Assembly: GCA_003054665.1 (NCBI GenBank)
Contig: QAYY01000001.1
Span: forward strand, 733,501 to 797,500
Direction of reading: 5' to 3'
Source: Opitutaceae bacterium EW11
GTDB lineage: Bacteria > Verrucomicrobiota > Verrucomicrobiia > Opitutales > Opitutaceae
Length of the DNA: 64,000 nucleotides
Below the pieces are notes generated by a model. That model made no database searches and was not told where the DNA came from. It saw only the letters and a list, made by a program, of their open reading frames with translations. The position numbers were made by a program, and so were the translations under genes. Below, piece after piece: positions 49,406-58,425 of the stretch; positions within the stretch are counted from its first letter, which is position 1; the number at the start of each line of letters is the position of its first letter.

Positions 49406-50506
49406 TTACCGCGGCAGCACCTGCTCCAGCTCGTGGAGAAGGCGTTCGTTCTGCTCGGCCGTGCCGACGGTGACGCGCACCCAGCCAGGCAGGTCGTAGG
49501 AGCGAAGCGGGCGCACGATCACGCCCCGGCGCTGCAGTTCGGTGAAGACCGCTCCGCCGTCGCGGACGTTGACCATGACGAAATTCGCCGTGCTCGGAAC
49601 GTATTCGAGACCGAGCTTCACGAAGCCTGCCTCCAGGCGGCGGAGCCCGGCGCGATTTTCGCGGGCGCAGCGGGCCGTGAACTCCACGTCGTCGAGCGCG
49701 GCGGCCGCCGCAGCCTGGCCGATCGCATTGACGTTGAACGGCTGGCGCACGCGGTTCAGCGCCCCGATCAGAGCGGGGTGGGCGTAGCCATAGCCGACGC
49801 GAAGCGAGGCGAGCCCGTAGATCTTCGAGAATGTCCGCAGGCAAATCACCCGGCGGCCCTCCGCAATGAGCGGCCGCAGGTCGGGCGGGTTTTCGATGTA
49901 TTCCGAATACGCCTCGTCGAACACGAACAGGACGTGCGGCGGGAGGGCGCGGACAAACGCCTCGATCTCCTCCTGGGTGTTCGACGTGCCGGTCGGATTG
50001 TTCGGGCTGGCGAGAAAGACCACGCGGGTTCGCGAGGTGACCGCGCCGAGAAGCTGGCCGAGATCGTGGCGCTGTTTCAGCAACGGCACCTCCACCGGGC
50101 GGGCGCCGAAGAGCAGCGTGACGAGTTTGTAGACCGCGAAAGCCGGATTGCCCATCACCACCTCGTCGCGAGGCCCGATCAAGGCATGGCCGATCAGCTC
50201 GATGATCTCGTTGGAGCCGTTGCCCACGATGACCTGCTCCGGGGCAAGGCCGAGCCGGCCGGCAAGCTTCTGGCGCAGGTTCACGCAACCACCGTCCGGA
50301 TACAGCTCGCCGTGCAGGAGCGCGCGCTGCGCCGCCTCGAGGGCGCGCGGAGAAGGCCCAAACGGGTTTTCGTTCGAAGCCAGCTTGATGATGCCCGCCG
50401 GATCCAGGCCGAGCTCGCGAGCGACGTCTTCGATCGGCTTGCCCGGTTCGTAGACCGGCTGGAGGAGGACCGACGGCTTAATCCACTTCTGCGCATTCGC
50501 CTTCAT
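49406..50506 (-). CDS. hisC: Histidinol-phosphate aminotransferase
   Basis: A 366-residue class I/II aminotransferase. KLASNENPFGPSP begins the fold, LASPNNPTG is the phosphate-binding turn, FDEAYSEY the strand before the PLP lysine and RTFSKIYGLASLRVGY contains the lysine. The HisC match is good; some HisC-like enzymes act on aromatic amino acids. It is convergent with the ligase (gap two bases), so it is not part of that operon. Confidence 0.9.
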   Translation of the reverse strand: MKANAQKWIKPSVLLQPVYEPGKPIEDVARELGLDPAGIIKLASNENPFGPSPRALEAAQRALLHGELYPDGGCVNLRQKLAGRLGLAPEQVIVGNGSNEIIELIGHALIGPRDEVVMGNPAFAVYKLVTLLFGARPVEVPLLKQRHDLGQLLGAVTSRTRVVFLASPNNPTGTSNTQEEIEAFVRALPPHVLFVFDEAYSEYIENPPDLRPLIAEGRRVICLRTFSKIYGLASLRVGYGYAHPALIGALNRVRQPFNVNAIGQAAAAAALDDVEFTARCARENRAGLRRLEAGFVKLGLEYVPSTANFVMVNVRDGGAVFTELQRRGVIVRPLRSYDLPGWVRVTVGTAEQNERLLHELEQVLPR

Positions 50507-50561
50507 TCGCGGCGATCAGAACACAAATGGACAGAAGCTCGGAAGCCTTTAGTTTCCCGCC

Positions 50562-51764
50562 ATGCCGTTCTCCCTTCGCCGGCTCCGTCGTGTGCTGGGC
50601 GCCTTTGCGCTCTCCTGTGTCGCCGCACTCGGGGCGTCTGCCGCGGGAAAGACCAAACCCGCCGCCGTGCCGCCTCCAGCCGCGAAACCCGCCGTCACAA
50701 TCGAGCGCGGCGAAATCGACGGAGCGAAGTTCGCAATCGCGAGACCCGCGCGGTGGAACCGGCAGGTCCTCATCCTCGCCCACGGCTTTCGCCCGGAGAC
50801 CGCCCCTGTGACCGCGGACTTGTTCCCGGATCGGGCCGCGTATCGGGCGCTCCTCGACGACGGCTGGGCGATCGCGAAGACGAGCTATCGGAGAAACGGG
50901 GTGATCGTGCAGGACGCGATCCGGGATCTCGACGCCCTGCGTGCCGAGGTGGTCCGCCGACTCGGTCGTCCCGAACGCGTGTTGATCGAGGGCGAATCGA
51001 TGGGCGGGCTGATTGCGGTGTTGATCGCGGAGCGCACGCCGGAAACGGTCCCGCTCTATGACGGTGCCGTCGCGATCGGGGCCGCGCTCGGCATGCGCGT
51101 GCCGGCGGACGACTCGGCGGGGCTCTCGATGCAGCCGCGCATCCCCGTCGTTTTCCTCTCCAACCGATCCGAGAGCGAGGCCCCGCGCCGCTATGCCGAG
51201 GCGAAGCTGCCACCGTCGATGCCGGTCGTGAAGCCCGTGGTCCTGCGCGTCTCGCGCGATGGCCACCTCAACGTCAATCAGGCCGAGCGTTTCGTCGCGC
51301 TCCGCACCTTGAACCGCTGGCTCGACGCCGGGGCGGAGGCGCTGCCCAAACCTGATCCCGAGACGGGCGCGATCGACGTCACGCGCATCCCCGAACCGGT
51401 CCCGTCCCGGGTCTTTCCCGACCCGGAAGGGCAAGGGTTCACCGCCCACGTTTCGGAAGTGACGGAGGTATTCGGGAATCTGTTACTGGATGCCCAGGCT
51501 CCGGATTTCGCGCAGGCGGGGATCGCTCCCAACGGATACTTCCAGATCACGGTGCGCGACCGCACCTACCGCGCGTTCTTCGGCAAGGATTTCACCAGCG
51601 TCAAACGGGGCGAATGGGTCGCGTTCCCGAGCGCCGACGGCTTTTTCTGGCTGGGCCGCAACGGCCTGAGCGCCGCCGCGACGGTGCAGGCGGAGATCGG
51701 GGATCTCGTGCACGTGAAGAAATACGGCGGCGTGCCCGCCGAAGCGGCCACGCCCGAACCGTGA
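50562..51764 (+). CDS. Secreted alpha/beta-hydrolase with an extra C-terminal beta domain
   Basis: A 400-residue protein with a signal peptide (VLGAFALSCVAALGASAA). Residues about 70-270 form an alpha/beta hydrolase with nucleophile elbow GESMGG (residues 146-151) and a final His in RDGHLNVN. The last 110 residues include SEVTEVFGNLLLDA and NGYFQITVRDRTYRAFFG, which resemble the C-terminal beta domain of SAM hydroxide adenosyltransferase (DUF62/chlorinase type). The combination is not one I recognise. Substrate unknown; peptidase or esterase activity is possible. Confidence 0.72.
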   Translation: MPFSLRRLRRVLGAFALSCVAALGASAAGKTKPAAVPPPAAKPAVTIERGEIDGAKFAIARPARWNRQVLILAHGFRPETAPVTADLFPDRAAYRALLDDGWAIAKTSYRRNGVIVQDAIRDLDALRAEVVRRLGRPERVLIEGESMGGLIAVLIAERTPETVPLYDGAVAIGAALGMRVPADDSAGLSMQPRIPVVFLSNRSESEAPRRYAEAKLPPSMPVVKPVVLRVSRDGHLNVNQAERFVALRTLNRWLDAGAEALPKPDPETGAIDVTRIPEPVPSRVFPDPEGQGFTAHVSEVTEVFGNLLLDAQAPDFAQAGIAPNGYFQITVRDRTYRAFFGKDFTSVKRGEWVAFPSADGFFWLGRNGLSAAATVQAEIGDLVHVKKYGGVPAEAATPEP

Positions 51765-51824
51765 TCCCCCAACCCCTGATCGCTTAGCTACAGCGCGGGT
51801 CCGCGCCGCCGGACCACAGCGGCG

Positions 51825-52424
51825 TCACTGCACGCGGCTCGGCACGCGGACGACTTTCATCCCGGCCGCGAGAGCGCCCTGGATACCCGGCTCGGCATCC
51901 TCGAACACGAGGCATTTTTCCGGAGCGACCCCCATTTTGCTGGCGGCGAGCAGGAACATGTCGGGCGCGGGTTTGCCCCGGCCCGGCGGAACGTCGAGCG
52001 GGGTCACGACGATCGGAAAATACGGACGCAGTCCGGCGCTTTCGAGCGCGGGCAGGGCGATATCAGGCGTCCCGCCGGTCGCAATCGCCAGCGGCTTTTT
52101 CCCCGCCTCACGTCGGGCAAAGTCGACCACAGGCTTGATCAAAGTCACCTCCGGGATGAGCCGGAGGTAGAGCTGCTCCTTCACGTGCATCACTTGGTCG
52201 GGATTCAGATCGAGGCCGTAGTGATGCCCGAAAACCTCGGCCACCCGCCGCGTCGGCACCCCGCCCAACGAATAAAACAAATCCTCATTCAGCGTCTCAG
52301 TCAGCCCGACCTGCCGCATGGCCTCGTTCCAGGCGCGGTAGTGAAGCGGCATCGTGTCGATCAGCGTGCCGTCCAGGTCGAAGATGAAGCCGGCGAATTC
52401 GCCGGGAGGAATATCGAGCTGCAT
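51825..52424 (-). CDS. HAD-superfamily phosphatase (beta-phosphoglucomutase-like)
   Basis: A 199-residue HAD hydrolase. FDLDGTLIDTMPLHYRAW is motif I with the nucleophile Asp and the DTMPLH of phosphoglucomutase-like members; IATGGTPD is motif II; GKPAPDMF holds the motif III lysine; VFEDAEPGIQGALAAGM is motif IV. The helical cap is at residues 20-80. Likely a sugar-phosphate phosphatase. Confidence 0.87.
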   Translation of the reverse strand: MQLDIPPGEFAGFIFDLDGTLIDTMPLHYRAWNEAMRQVGLTETLNEDLFYSLGGVPTRRVAEVFGHHYGLDLNPDQVMHVKEQLYLRLIPEVTLIKPVVDFARREAGKKPLAIATGGTPDIALPALESAGLRPYFPIVVTPLDVPPGRGKPAPDMFLLAASKMGVAPEKCLVFEDAEPGIQGALAAGMKVVRVPSRVQ

Positions 52425-52744
52425 AAACCCTCCAGTCCACGCGCCTCGGCGGCGGTGGCAAAAGAAAACCCCATCTTCGGTTTTCCAGGGAGCGTTCGGA
52501 TACGGCTGCTAGGCTTTCTCGGGCAATGGATTACCTTGAAGCCGTCCACGAAATGCCCGGACAAATACCCTAGCCCGTATCGGGAGCCTTTGGACGTTCT
52601 CTGGAAGCCGTTAATGACGAACCCCTTATCTTTCTTCACCAACCGGCGTCGTTCGCCGACCCCATGCGGTTTCACAGCTAAATTGGGCTCCTAAAGATCC
52701 GATTTACCCGATGTTAACCGCGATTTGAGCGCGGTTCATTCTCC
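52425..52744. other. 320-bp gap before the histidine kinase, with a hairpin at 52716-52736
   Basis: No gene is convincing here. The DNA is less GC-rich than its flanks. Just before the kinase start, AACCGCG (52716-52722) and CGCGGTT (52730-52736) form a perfect 7-bp stem eight bases from the GTG, where it could cover the ribosome-binding site. An intrinsic terminator for the leftward HAD gene is not expected here, since this is its promoter side. Confidence 0.4.
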
Positions 52745-55639
52745 GTGTCCTTCCCCAAGCTGACGGCCGTTAAGCCCTTCGGGCGATTGCTCCTTTGCGC
52801 CATCCTATTGGCGGCACTGGGGGCGCGAGCCGCGACCGCAGGGGAGCGCTCGGATCCGGATCGTCTGAACCACCCGCTCCTGGTTGGCACCGCAACGGAC
52901 AGCTACCCGCGCTCGTATCTGACGCCCAACGGACGGTGTGAGGGTTTTTCGGTCGATCTGCTCGACGCAGTCGCGCGGGCGATGGACCTGAAGATCCAGC
53001 GGGTAAAAGCCCCTTCGTCAGAACTCGAGAAACGGTTTCGAGAGGGCGAATTCGATCTCCTCCAGGCGTTCACGCCCGGTCCTGGGCGCGAGACGTTCGC
53101 CGACTTTTCTCAGCCGACCATCTGGCTCCACGGCTGCATTTTTGTGCGCGCCGATTCCGATTTGAACTCGGTGCGCGATCTCGGCCGCGCCGCCATGCTC
53201 GTGGTGGGGCGCAACAGCGCCGCCGACCAGCTGCTGCAGGACCGGCAGATTACTCCGAAGTCGATCACCTACTGCAGCTCGGTCGAGGAAGCGCTTCAGA
53301 TGATCAACAACGGCGACTTCGACGCCGTCTTCGCCTCCCGGCTCAGCGGCCTCTCCGTGACCAAGCGCGATAGGCTGCGAAACGTTCGCGCTCTTCCGGA
53401 AGCGCTCGTCGGCTACGACATTCGTCCGTGCTTCGCCGTGCACAAGGGCGACCAAGTGCTGCTCGCCCGCCTCGACGAGGGGTTGGCCGTGCTTCATCGC
53501 ACCGGCGAATACGGCACAATCTACGACCAATGGTTCGGCAGCCTCGAGGGCACCCGGATCACCCAGCAGACCCTGATCGTCTACGTGGCTCCGGCGCTGA
53601 CCATCGCGCTGGCCATCGCGCTCCTCGGCTTGTTGCGCCAGCGCAGCCTCAGCCAAAGGATCGCGCGGCAGGCGGCGCGGCTCGCCGAAAACGAGGCGCT
53701 CCTCGCCGAAGCGCAGCGCATCGCGCATGTCGGCCATTGGCGCTACAACGTCGCCACCCGGGACCTCTCCTGTTCCGCGGAGATGCTTCGCGTGCTCGAG
53801 CGGGATCCGAAGCGCAACAACCCGACCTACCAGCAGCTGCTCCGCACCGTTTCGCGCTCCGACCGCGCCATCGTGCATCGCGCCGTCCGCGACGCGCTGC
53901 GAGGCGGGATCGGCTCCGAGCTCACGTTCTCCATCCGCCCCCGCTTCGACCTCAAGCGCGTCGTGCACGTGAACATCCAGGGCGTGCGAGGCGCCAGCGG
54001 ATCCATCCAGGCCATCGTCGGCACGATCCAGGACATCACCGAACAGAAGCTGGTCGAGAACGACCTTCGTGCCCGCGAGCACCTCGTCCGCGCGATCTAC
54101 GACAACATTCCGACGGCGCTCGGCGTGATCGAGCTGGTGGACGACACGTTGCGATTCATCTCCGCGAATCCCGGCACCGCCCGCATCCTTGCGCTCGAAC
54201 CTCAGGCGGAAATCGCCGGCCACCTGCTGACCGATCTCGGGTTGCCGAAAGAGGTCATTGATTTCTGGATGCAGTGGTTCAAGCGCTGCATCGCCGGCGG
54301 CGAGATCCTGACCGCCGAGCCAAGCGTCTACAAGGGGACCCGCCACCTGAGCTTCACGCTCGTCCCGCTCGGCCAGGGCCCGAACGGCGGTCCGCAGGTG
54401 TGCTATCTGGCCGAAGACGTGACCGAGCGGAAACAGATGGACGCCGAGATGGCGCAGGGCCGGCGGCTCCGGGCCGTGGGCGAACTCGTCGGCGGCATCG
54501 CGCACGAGTTCAACAACCTTCTCACGCCGATCCTGCTCAAGGCGGAACTGCTCGCGACAGAGTGGAAAAACGAACCGCGCCTCTTCGAGGAATTGCGCTC
54601 GATCTCGCGCGCGGCGCAGCGCGGAGCCGACCTCACCAAGCGCCTGCTGGCCTTCGGTCGGCGTTCCGAGCCGAAACAGGAGAACATCAAGCTGCACGCG
54701 CTCGTGCGGGCCAACACCGACCTCGTGCGGCCGACGATCGATCGCCGGATTCAGCTCATCAGCAACGTCCCCGAAACCCTGCCGAGCCTCTACCTCAACG
54801 CGTCCGACGTTCACCAAATCGTGCTCAATCTGCTCCTCAACGCCAGGGACACGCTTGTCGAGAAGCTGAACCTGCCGAACGTTCCGGAAAACTGGCGGGC
54901 GACGATCACGATCGACGCCGCTGAGTTCGGGCCGCGCGCGATCGAGAACACCCACTGGGAAAAGACGGAAAGCCCGGACGGGTGGATTTCGCTCGCGATC
55001 CGCGACAACGGCATGGGCATGCCGCAGGACGTGCAGGAGCGTATCTTCGAGCCGTTCTATACGACGAAGGGCGTCGGCAAGGGAACCGGTCTGGGGCTCG
55101 CGACAGTGTGGCATCTCGTCACGCGCATGGGCGGCAAGGTGAACGTCCACTCCCAGCCTGGCGAAGGCACCGTTTTCCAGGTCTGGCTGCCGATCTTGCA
55201 CGGACCCATCCCAGAGGCTGGCGGCCCCGCCCAAAAGGCCCTGACGGATCACACCGCCAGAATTTGCCTCGTGGAGGACGACGATATGGTCGCGCAGACC
55301 CTCATCGCGACCTTGCGCCGGACCCAGCACCGGGTTGTCCACTTCCGCCACGGCACCGAAGCCTGGAAGCACTTGAGCATGCATCCGGCCGACTACGATC
55401 TGCTCCTCCTCGATCTGGACCTCCCCGGCATGAGCGGGCTCGAAATCGCGCGCCGCGCCCGGGCCGGACGTTTCAAAGGCAAGATCCTCGTCGCCAGCGG
55501 TCGCCTCACAGAACGGGAGTCCCAGGAGTTGGACAAACTGGGCGTCGAATTCCAGATCGAGAAACCGTTCTCCGCAGAGAAACTGAACCTCGCCGTTCAG
55601 ACCTGCCTGAACGCCCACCGGCCGGCCGGAGTGCTCTAG
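52745..55639 (+). CDS. Hybrid sensor histidine kinase with periplasmic solute-binding sensor
   Basis: A 964-residue membrane kinase. After a signal-like helix (residues 12-32), residues about 40-270 form an SBP_bac_3 ligand domain (LVGTATDSYPRSYLTPNG, GEYGTIYDQWFG). One TM helix follows at about 280-300, then two PAS-type domains (about 320-440, 445-565), the HisKA box GGIAHEFNNLLTP (phospho-His), HATPase_c (LNLLLNARDTL, DNGMGMPQ, GTGLGLAT) and a receiver domain (VEDDDMV, LLLLDLDLPGMSG with the phospho-Asp, EKPFS). The output regulator is not adjacent. Start GTG 52745 follows a hairpin. It probably senses an amino acid-like ligand, but the ligand is unknown. Confidence 0.9.
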   Translation: MSFPKLTAVKPFGRLLLCAILLAALGARAATAGERSDPDRLNHPLLVGTATDSYPRSYLTPNGRCEGFSVDLLDAVARAMDLKIQRVKAPSSELEKRFREGEFDLLQAFTPGPGRETFADFSQPTIWLHGCIFVRADSDLNSVRDLGRAAMLVVGRNSAADQLLQDRQITPKSITYCSSVEEALQMINNGDFDAVFASRLSGLSVTKRDRLRNVRALPEALVGYDIRPCFAVHKGDQVLLARLDEGLAVLHRTGEYGTIYDQWFGSLEGTRITQQTLIVYVAPALTIALAIALLGLLRQRSLSQRIARQAARLAENEALLAEAQRIAHVGHWRYNVATRDLSCSAEMLRVLERDPKRNNPTYQQLLRTVSRSDRAIVHRAVRDALRGGIGSELTFSIRPRFDLKRVVHVNIQGVRGASGSIQAIVGTIQDITEQKLVENDLRAREHLVRAIYDNIPTALGVIELVDDTLRFISANPGTARILALEPQAEIAGHLLTDLGLPKEVIDFWMQWFKRCIAGGEILTAEPSVYKGTRHLSFTLVPLGQGPNGGPQVCYLAEDVTERKQMDAEMAQGRRLRAVGELVGGIAHEFNNLLTPILLKAELLATEWKNEPRLFEELRSISRAAQRGADLTKRLLAFGRRSEPKQENIKLHALVRANTDLVRPTIDRRIQLISNVPETLPSLYLNASDVHQIVLNLLLNARDTLVEKLNLPNVPENWRATITIDAAEFGPRAIENTHWEKTESPDGWISLAIRDNGMGMPQDVQERIFEPFYTTKGVGKGTGLGLATVWHLVTRMGGKVNVHSQPGEGTVFQVWLPILHGPIPEAGGPAQKALTDHTARICLVEDDDMVAQTLIATLRRTQHRVVHFRHGTEAWKHLSMHPADYDLLLLDLDLPGMSGLEIARRARAGRFKGKILVASGRLTERESQELDKLGVEFQIEKPFSAEKLNLAVQTCLNAHRPAGVL

Positions 55640-55838
55640 CGCTCGCCTGCGGCGGGTCCGCAACACCGCGACGCCAGCTTGCACAAAGCCCCGTGCGTGG
55701 GGCAGACACCGTCGGCGGGATGGACGGGGCCCGCATTCGAAGCATCCTCCCGAGACTGCCAAGGCGCCGACGTGCGACAAATTCGGTGTAACTTCAGCGG
55801 GACAGGCCGGTTTCCCCCACAGACACGAATTCAGTGCC

Positions 55839-56486
55839 GTGAACGCCCTTCCCGAAATCATTGCGACACCGCCCGCTGCTATGGTTCGCTCGCCCGACTC
55901 GATCCCCGTGCCCTCCGAAATCGAAACGAGCGATCACGAGCTCATGCTGGCCGTGCGTGATGGACAGGTCGCGCGCCTCGGCGAGCTCTTTGAACGCCAT
56001 CATGGCCCGCTGTACGGATTTTTTGTCCGGCTAACGGGCCAGCGCACCTTGAGCGAAGACCTCGTCCAGCAGGTGTTCTACCGCATCCTCAAATACCGGC
56101 ACACCTACCGCGACGAAGGAAAGTTCTCCGCCTGGATGTACCACCTCGGCCGCCGCGTCGCCGCCGACCACTATCGCAAACACCGCACGGGCGAAACCGT
56201 CGACCGCGAGGAAGTAAACCTCGAACACATCCCGGACGACGCCATGGATTCCGGCGAACAGGCGGAGAAAAACGACGACTTGGCCCTGATGCAGAAAGCC
56301 TTTGCCGAGCTGCCGCTCGACCAAAGGGAGATCCTCACCCTGCACCGCTTCCAACACCTGCCTCACAGCGACATCGCCCGGCTGCTCGACTGCAGCGTCG
56401 GCGCGGCCAAGGTCCGCCTCCACCGCGCCGTGAACGCGCTCCGCGATTCCTACTTCCGCATGCGCCGCCACGACGGCGCCCGCTGA
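55839..56486 (+). CDS. ECF-type RNA polymerase sigma factor
   Basis: A 215-residue factor with region 2 (GPLYGFFVRLTGQRTLSEDL, then QVFYRILKYRHTYRDEGKF) and region 4 (LPLDQREILTLHRFQHL, then GAAKVRLHRAVNALR). It leads an operon with a zinc-type anti-sigma factor and a DUF4097 protein. The GTG at 55839 is used; ATG 55881 would remove 14 poorly conserved residues. A TGTAAC word at 55787-55792 could be the upstream half of an autoregulated ECF promoter, but no clear second box is seen. Confidence 0.9.
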   Translation: MNALPEIIATPPAAMVRSPDSIPVPSEIETSDHELMLAVRDGQVARLGELFERHHGPLYGFFVRLTGQRTLSEDLVQQVFYRILKYRHTYRDEGKFSAWMYHLGRRVAADHYRKHRTGETVDREEVNLEHIPDDAMDSGEQAEKNDDLALMQKAFAELPLDQREILTLHRFQHLPHSDIARLLDCSVGAAKVRLHRAVNALRDSYFRMRRHDGAR

Positions 56487-56506
56487 ACCTCCAACTTTTT
56501 CCCTCC

Positions 56507-57355
56507 ATGAACTGCCAGCGTATCCAAGATTCCCTACTCGACTTTGAAGCCGGCGCTTTGCCCGCCGCCGAAGCCGAGGGCGTCCGCGAGCACTTGAAAT
56601 CGTGCCCGGATTGCCAACGGCGCTGGGCCGACCTGCAGGAAACGCTCGTCACGCTCGACCGGCTCCCGCAGCCGGCGCCCAGCCCTCGTCTTCGCAACAA
56701 CTTCTACGCCATGCTGGAATCCCAGATGGAGGCGGCCGGGGAGTCCGGAAATCCGTTTCACGCTCCCCGCCCGTCGGAACACTGGTACTCCTTTCTCCTC
56801 CCGCATCGCGCCCTCGTCCAGGCTGCCGCAGCGGTCGCGCTCTTCGGTGTCGGCATCGCGCTCGGCTCGCGCGTCTGGCCGCCGTCGGACAAGACGTCCG
56901 GCGAAACAGCCGCCCAGCTCGCCGCCACCCGCGCCGAACTGGCCCAGCTCCGGAACCAGGTGGATTCGGTCAATCAGCTGGTGACGTATTCGCTGGCCCA
57001 GACGCAGCCCGCCCAAGCCCGTCTTCAGAACGTGGTCGCCACGTTGGGCCAGAAGAAGACCGACGAGGCCGAACTTGCGACGCTCCTGGGCACTCTCGCT
57101 TTCGATCCGAGCACGAACGTGCGGCTCTCCGCCCTGGAAGCCCTGTACGCCCATGCCGACAACACGAAGGTGCGCCAAGGCGTGCGCGCCGCCCTCCCGC
57201 GTGAGTCCTCGCCCCTGGTGCAGGTGGCGATGATCGACTTCCTCGCCTCGGTCCGCGACCGCGAGGCCGCGCCCGCACTCGAACAACTCACCCGCACGCC
57301 CAGGACCGACGAGGCCGTCCGCACCGCCGCCCAACGAGCCCTGGCCCAAATCTAA
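56507..57355 (+). CDS. Zinc-finger anti-sigma factor with HEAT-like repeats
   Basis: A 282-residue membrane protein. The N terminus has the zf-HC2/ZAS motif (MNCQRI, then H-x3-C-x2-C in EHLKSCPDC) that binds the sigma factor. One TM helix follows at about residues 105-123 (AAAAVALFGVGIALGS). The C-terminal 100 residues are helical repeats of the HEAT type (NVRLSALEALYAH; LVQVAMIDFLASVRDREAAP), an uncommon periplasmic addition. It follows the sigma gene by 20 bases. Confidence 0.85.
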   Translation: MNCQRIQDSLLDFEAGALPAAEAEGVREHLKSCPDCQRRWADLQETLVTLDRLPQPAPSPRLRNNFYAMLESQMEAAGESGNPFHAPRPSEHWYSFLLPHRALVQAAAAVALFGVGIALGSRVWPPSDKTSGETAAQLAATRAELAQLRNQVDSVNQLVTYSLAQTQPAQARLQNVVATLGQKKTDEAELATLLGTLAFDPSTNVRLSALEALYAHADNTKVRQGVRAALPRESSPLVQVAMIDFLASVRDREAAPALEQLTRTPRTDEAVRTAAQRALAQI

Positions 57356-57360
57356 CTCCC

Positions 57361-58332
57361 ATGACTTCCATGAAACTCCTCCCGCTTCTCCTCGCCAGCG
57401 TGCTCGCGCCGCTTTTCGCGGCCGGCTCCGACGAGCCAACGCCCGTCACGATCAAACTGACCAACCCCGACAAGCCCGCTATTCTCCGCCTCTCGATTCC
57501 CCATGGCGAGGTGACGATCGTGGGTAGCGACCGCACCGACATCTCCGTCGAAAGCTCCGCCGAGCCACAAAAGAAAGAGAGCGTACGACCCGACGGCCTT
57601 CGGGTGATCAGCAGTTCCGTCGGATACTCCTTCGCGGAAAAGGACAACGTCGTGGAGATCCGCTCCGATGCCGCCGGGGGGGGAGGCGCCGAGTTCAATG
57701 TCCGCGTTCCGAAGACCACCTCCGTCGAGATCAACAACAACTGGGGCTCCGAGGTCACGATCGAATCGATCTCCGGCGACATCGATATTCGAAATCTGAC
57801 CGGTGAAGTGACGCTCAAACACGTCAGCGGCGGCGCACTTGTCGAAACAATGAACGGAGAAATCGACGCTTCTTTCGACGCCCTGCCGACCGGCAAGCCG
57901 CTCTCCTTCACCTCGATGAACGGCGAAGTTATGCTGAAGCTGCCCGCCGACTCGAAGGCCAACGTCCGGCTCCGCACGCAAAACGGCACGATCCTCACCG
58001 ACTTTCCCGAGGATACCTTGAAGACGAAGACCGAAACGTCTGCCGGGCTCTATGGCCAACGCGACGAAATCGCGCGGGCGGCCCGCGAAGCGTATCGCGA
58101 AGCGGCGCACGCCACCAAGGAAGCGGTCGCCGAAGCGCGCCGCGCGCTGAAAGAGGCCGGGATCGTATCCGGCGATCAGCCGCCGGCGCCGCCGAAGCCC
58201 CCCGTTCTCCCCGCCATTCCATCGATGGTCGGGGGCAAGGTCGTGAGCGGCACGCTCAACGGAGGCGGCACCGAAATCCAGGTCGCCACGATGAACGGCG
58301 ACATCGTGGTCCGGAAACTCACGAACGAATAA
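57361..58332 (+). CDS. DUF4097-type secreted beta-helix protein
   Basis: A 323-residue secreted protein with signal MKLLPLLLASVLAPLFAAG. Repeating strands such as DIDIRNLTGEVTLKHVSGG, VETMNGEIDASF and ATMNGDIVVRKL are typical of DUF4097, a putative adhesin or anti-sigma-linked family that folds as a right-handed beta structure. Residues about 225-265 are a helical Ala/Arg/Glu-rich insert. It follows the anti-sigma gene by five bases, so it is probably part of the sigma regulon's output. Confidence 0.82.
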   Translation: MTSMKLLPLLLASVLAPLFAAGSDEPTPVTIKLTNPDKPAILRLSIPHGEVTIVGSDRTDISVESSAEPQKKESVRPDGLRVISSSVGYSFAEKDNVVEIRSDAAGGGGAEFNVRVPKTTSVEINNNWGSEVTIESISGDIDIRNLTGEVTLKHVSGGALVETMNGEIDASFDALPTGKPLSFTSMNGEVMLKLPADSKANVRLRTQNGTILTDFPEDTLKTKTETSAGLYGQRDEIARAAREAYREAAHATKEAVAEARRALKEAGIVSGDQPPAPPKPPVLPAIPSMVGGKVVSGTLNGGGTEIQVATMNGDIVVRKLTNE

Positions 58333-58354
58333 TTCGGATACACGCCAGGTCCTG

Positions 58355-58381
58355 AAGGCGCGCCCAGCGGCGCGCCTTTTT
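58355..58381 (+). terminator. Rho-independent terminator of the sigma/anti-sigma/DUF4097 operon
   Basis: A perfect 10-bp stem AAGGCGCGCC/GGCGCGCCTT, loop CAGC, followed by TTT. It lies 23 bases after the stop. Confidence 0.88.
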
Positions 58382-58425
58382 GCTTTCCGCATCCCGCGTG
58401 CGCCGCTGATCGACCGGACCGCTCC

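Noticed and set aside
49406-50506. hisC as part of the polyene operon
   Set aside because: It is on the opposite strand and convergent, and its motifs fit ordinary histidinol-phosphate aminotransferase.
53018-55861. 947-codon open frame on the minus strand
   Set aside because: It is antisense to the hybrid histidine kinase, whose motifs are unambiguous. High GC removes stop codons in the opposite frame.
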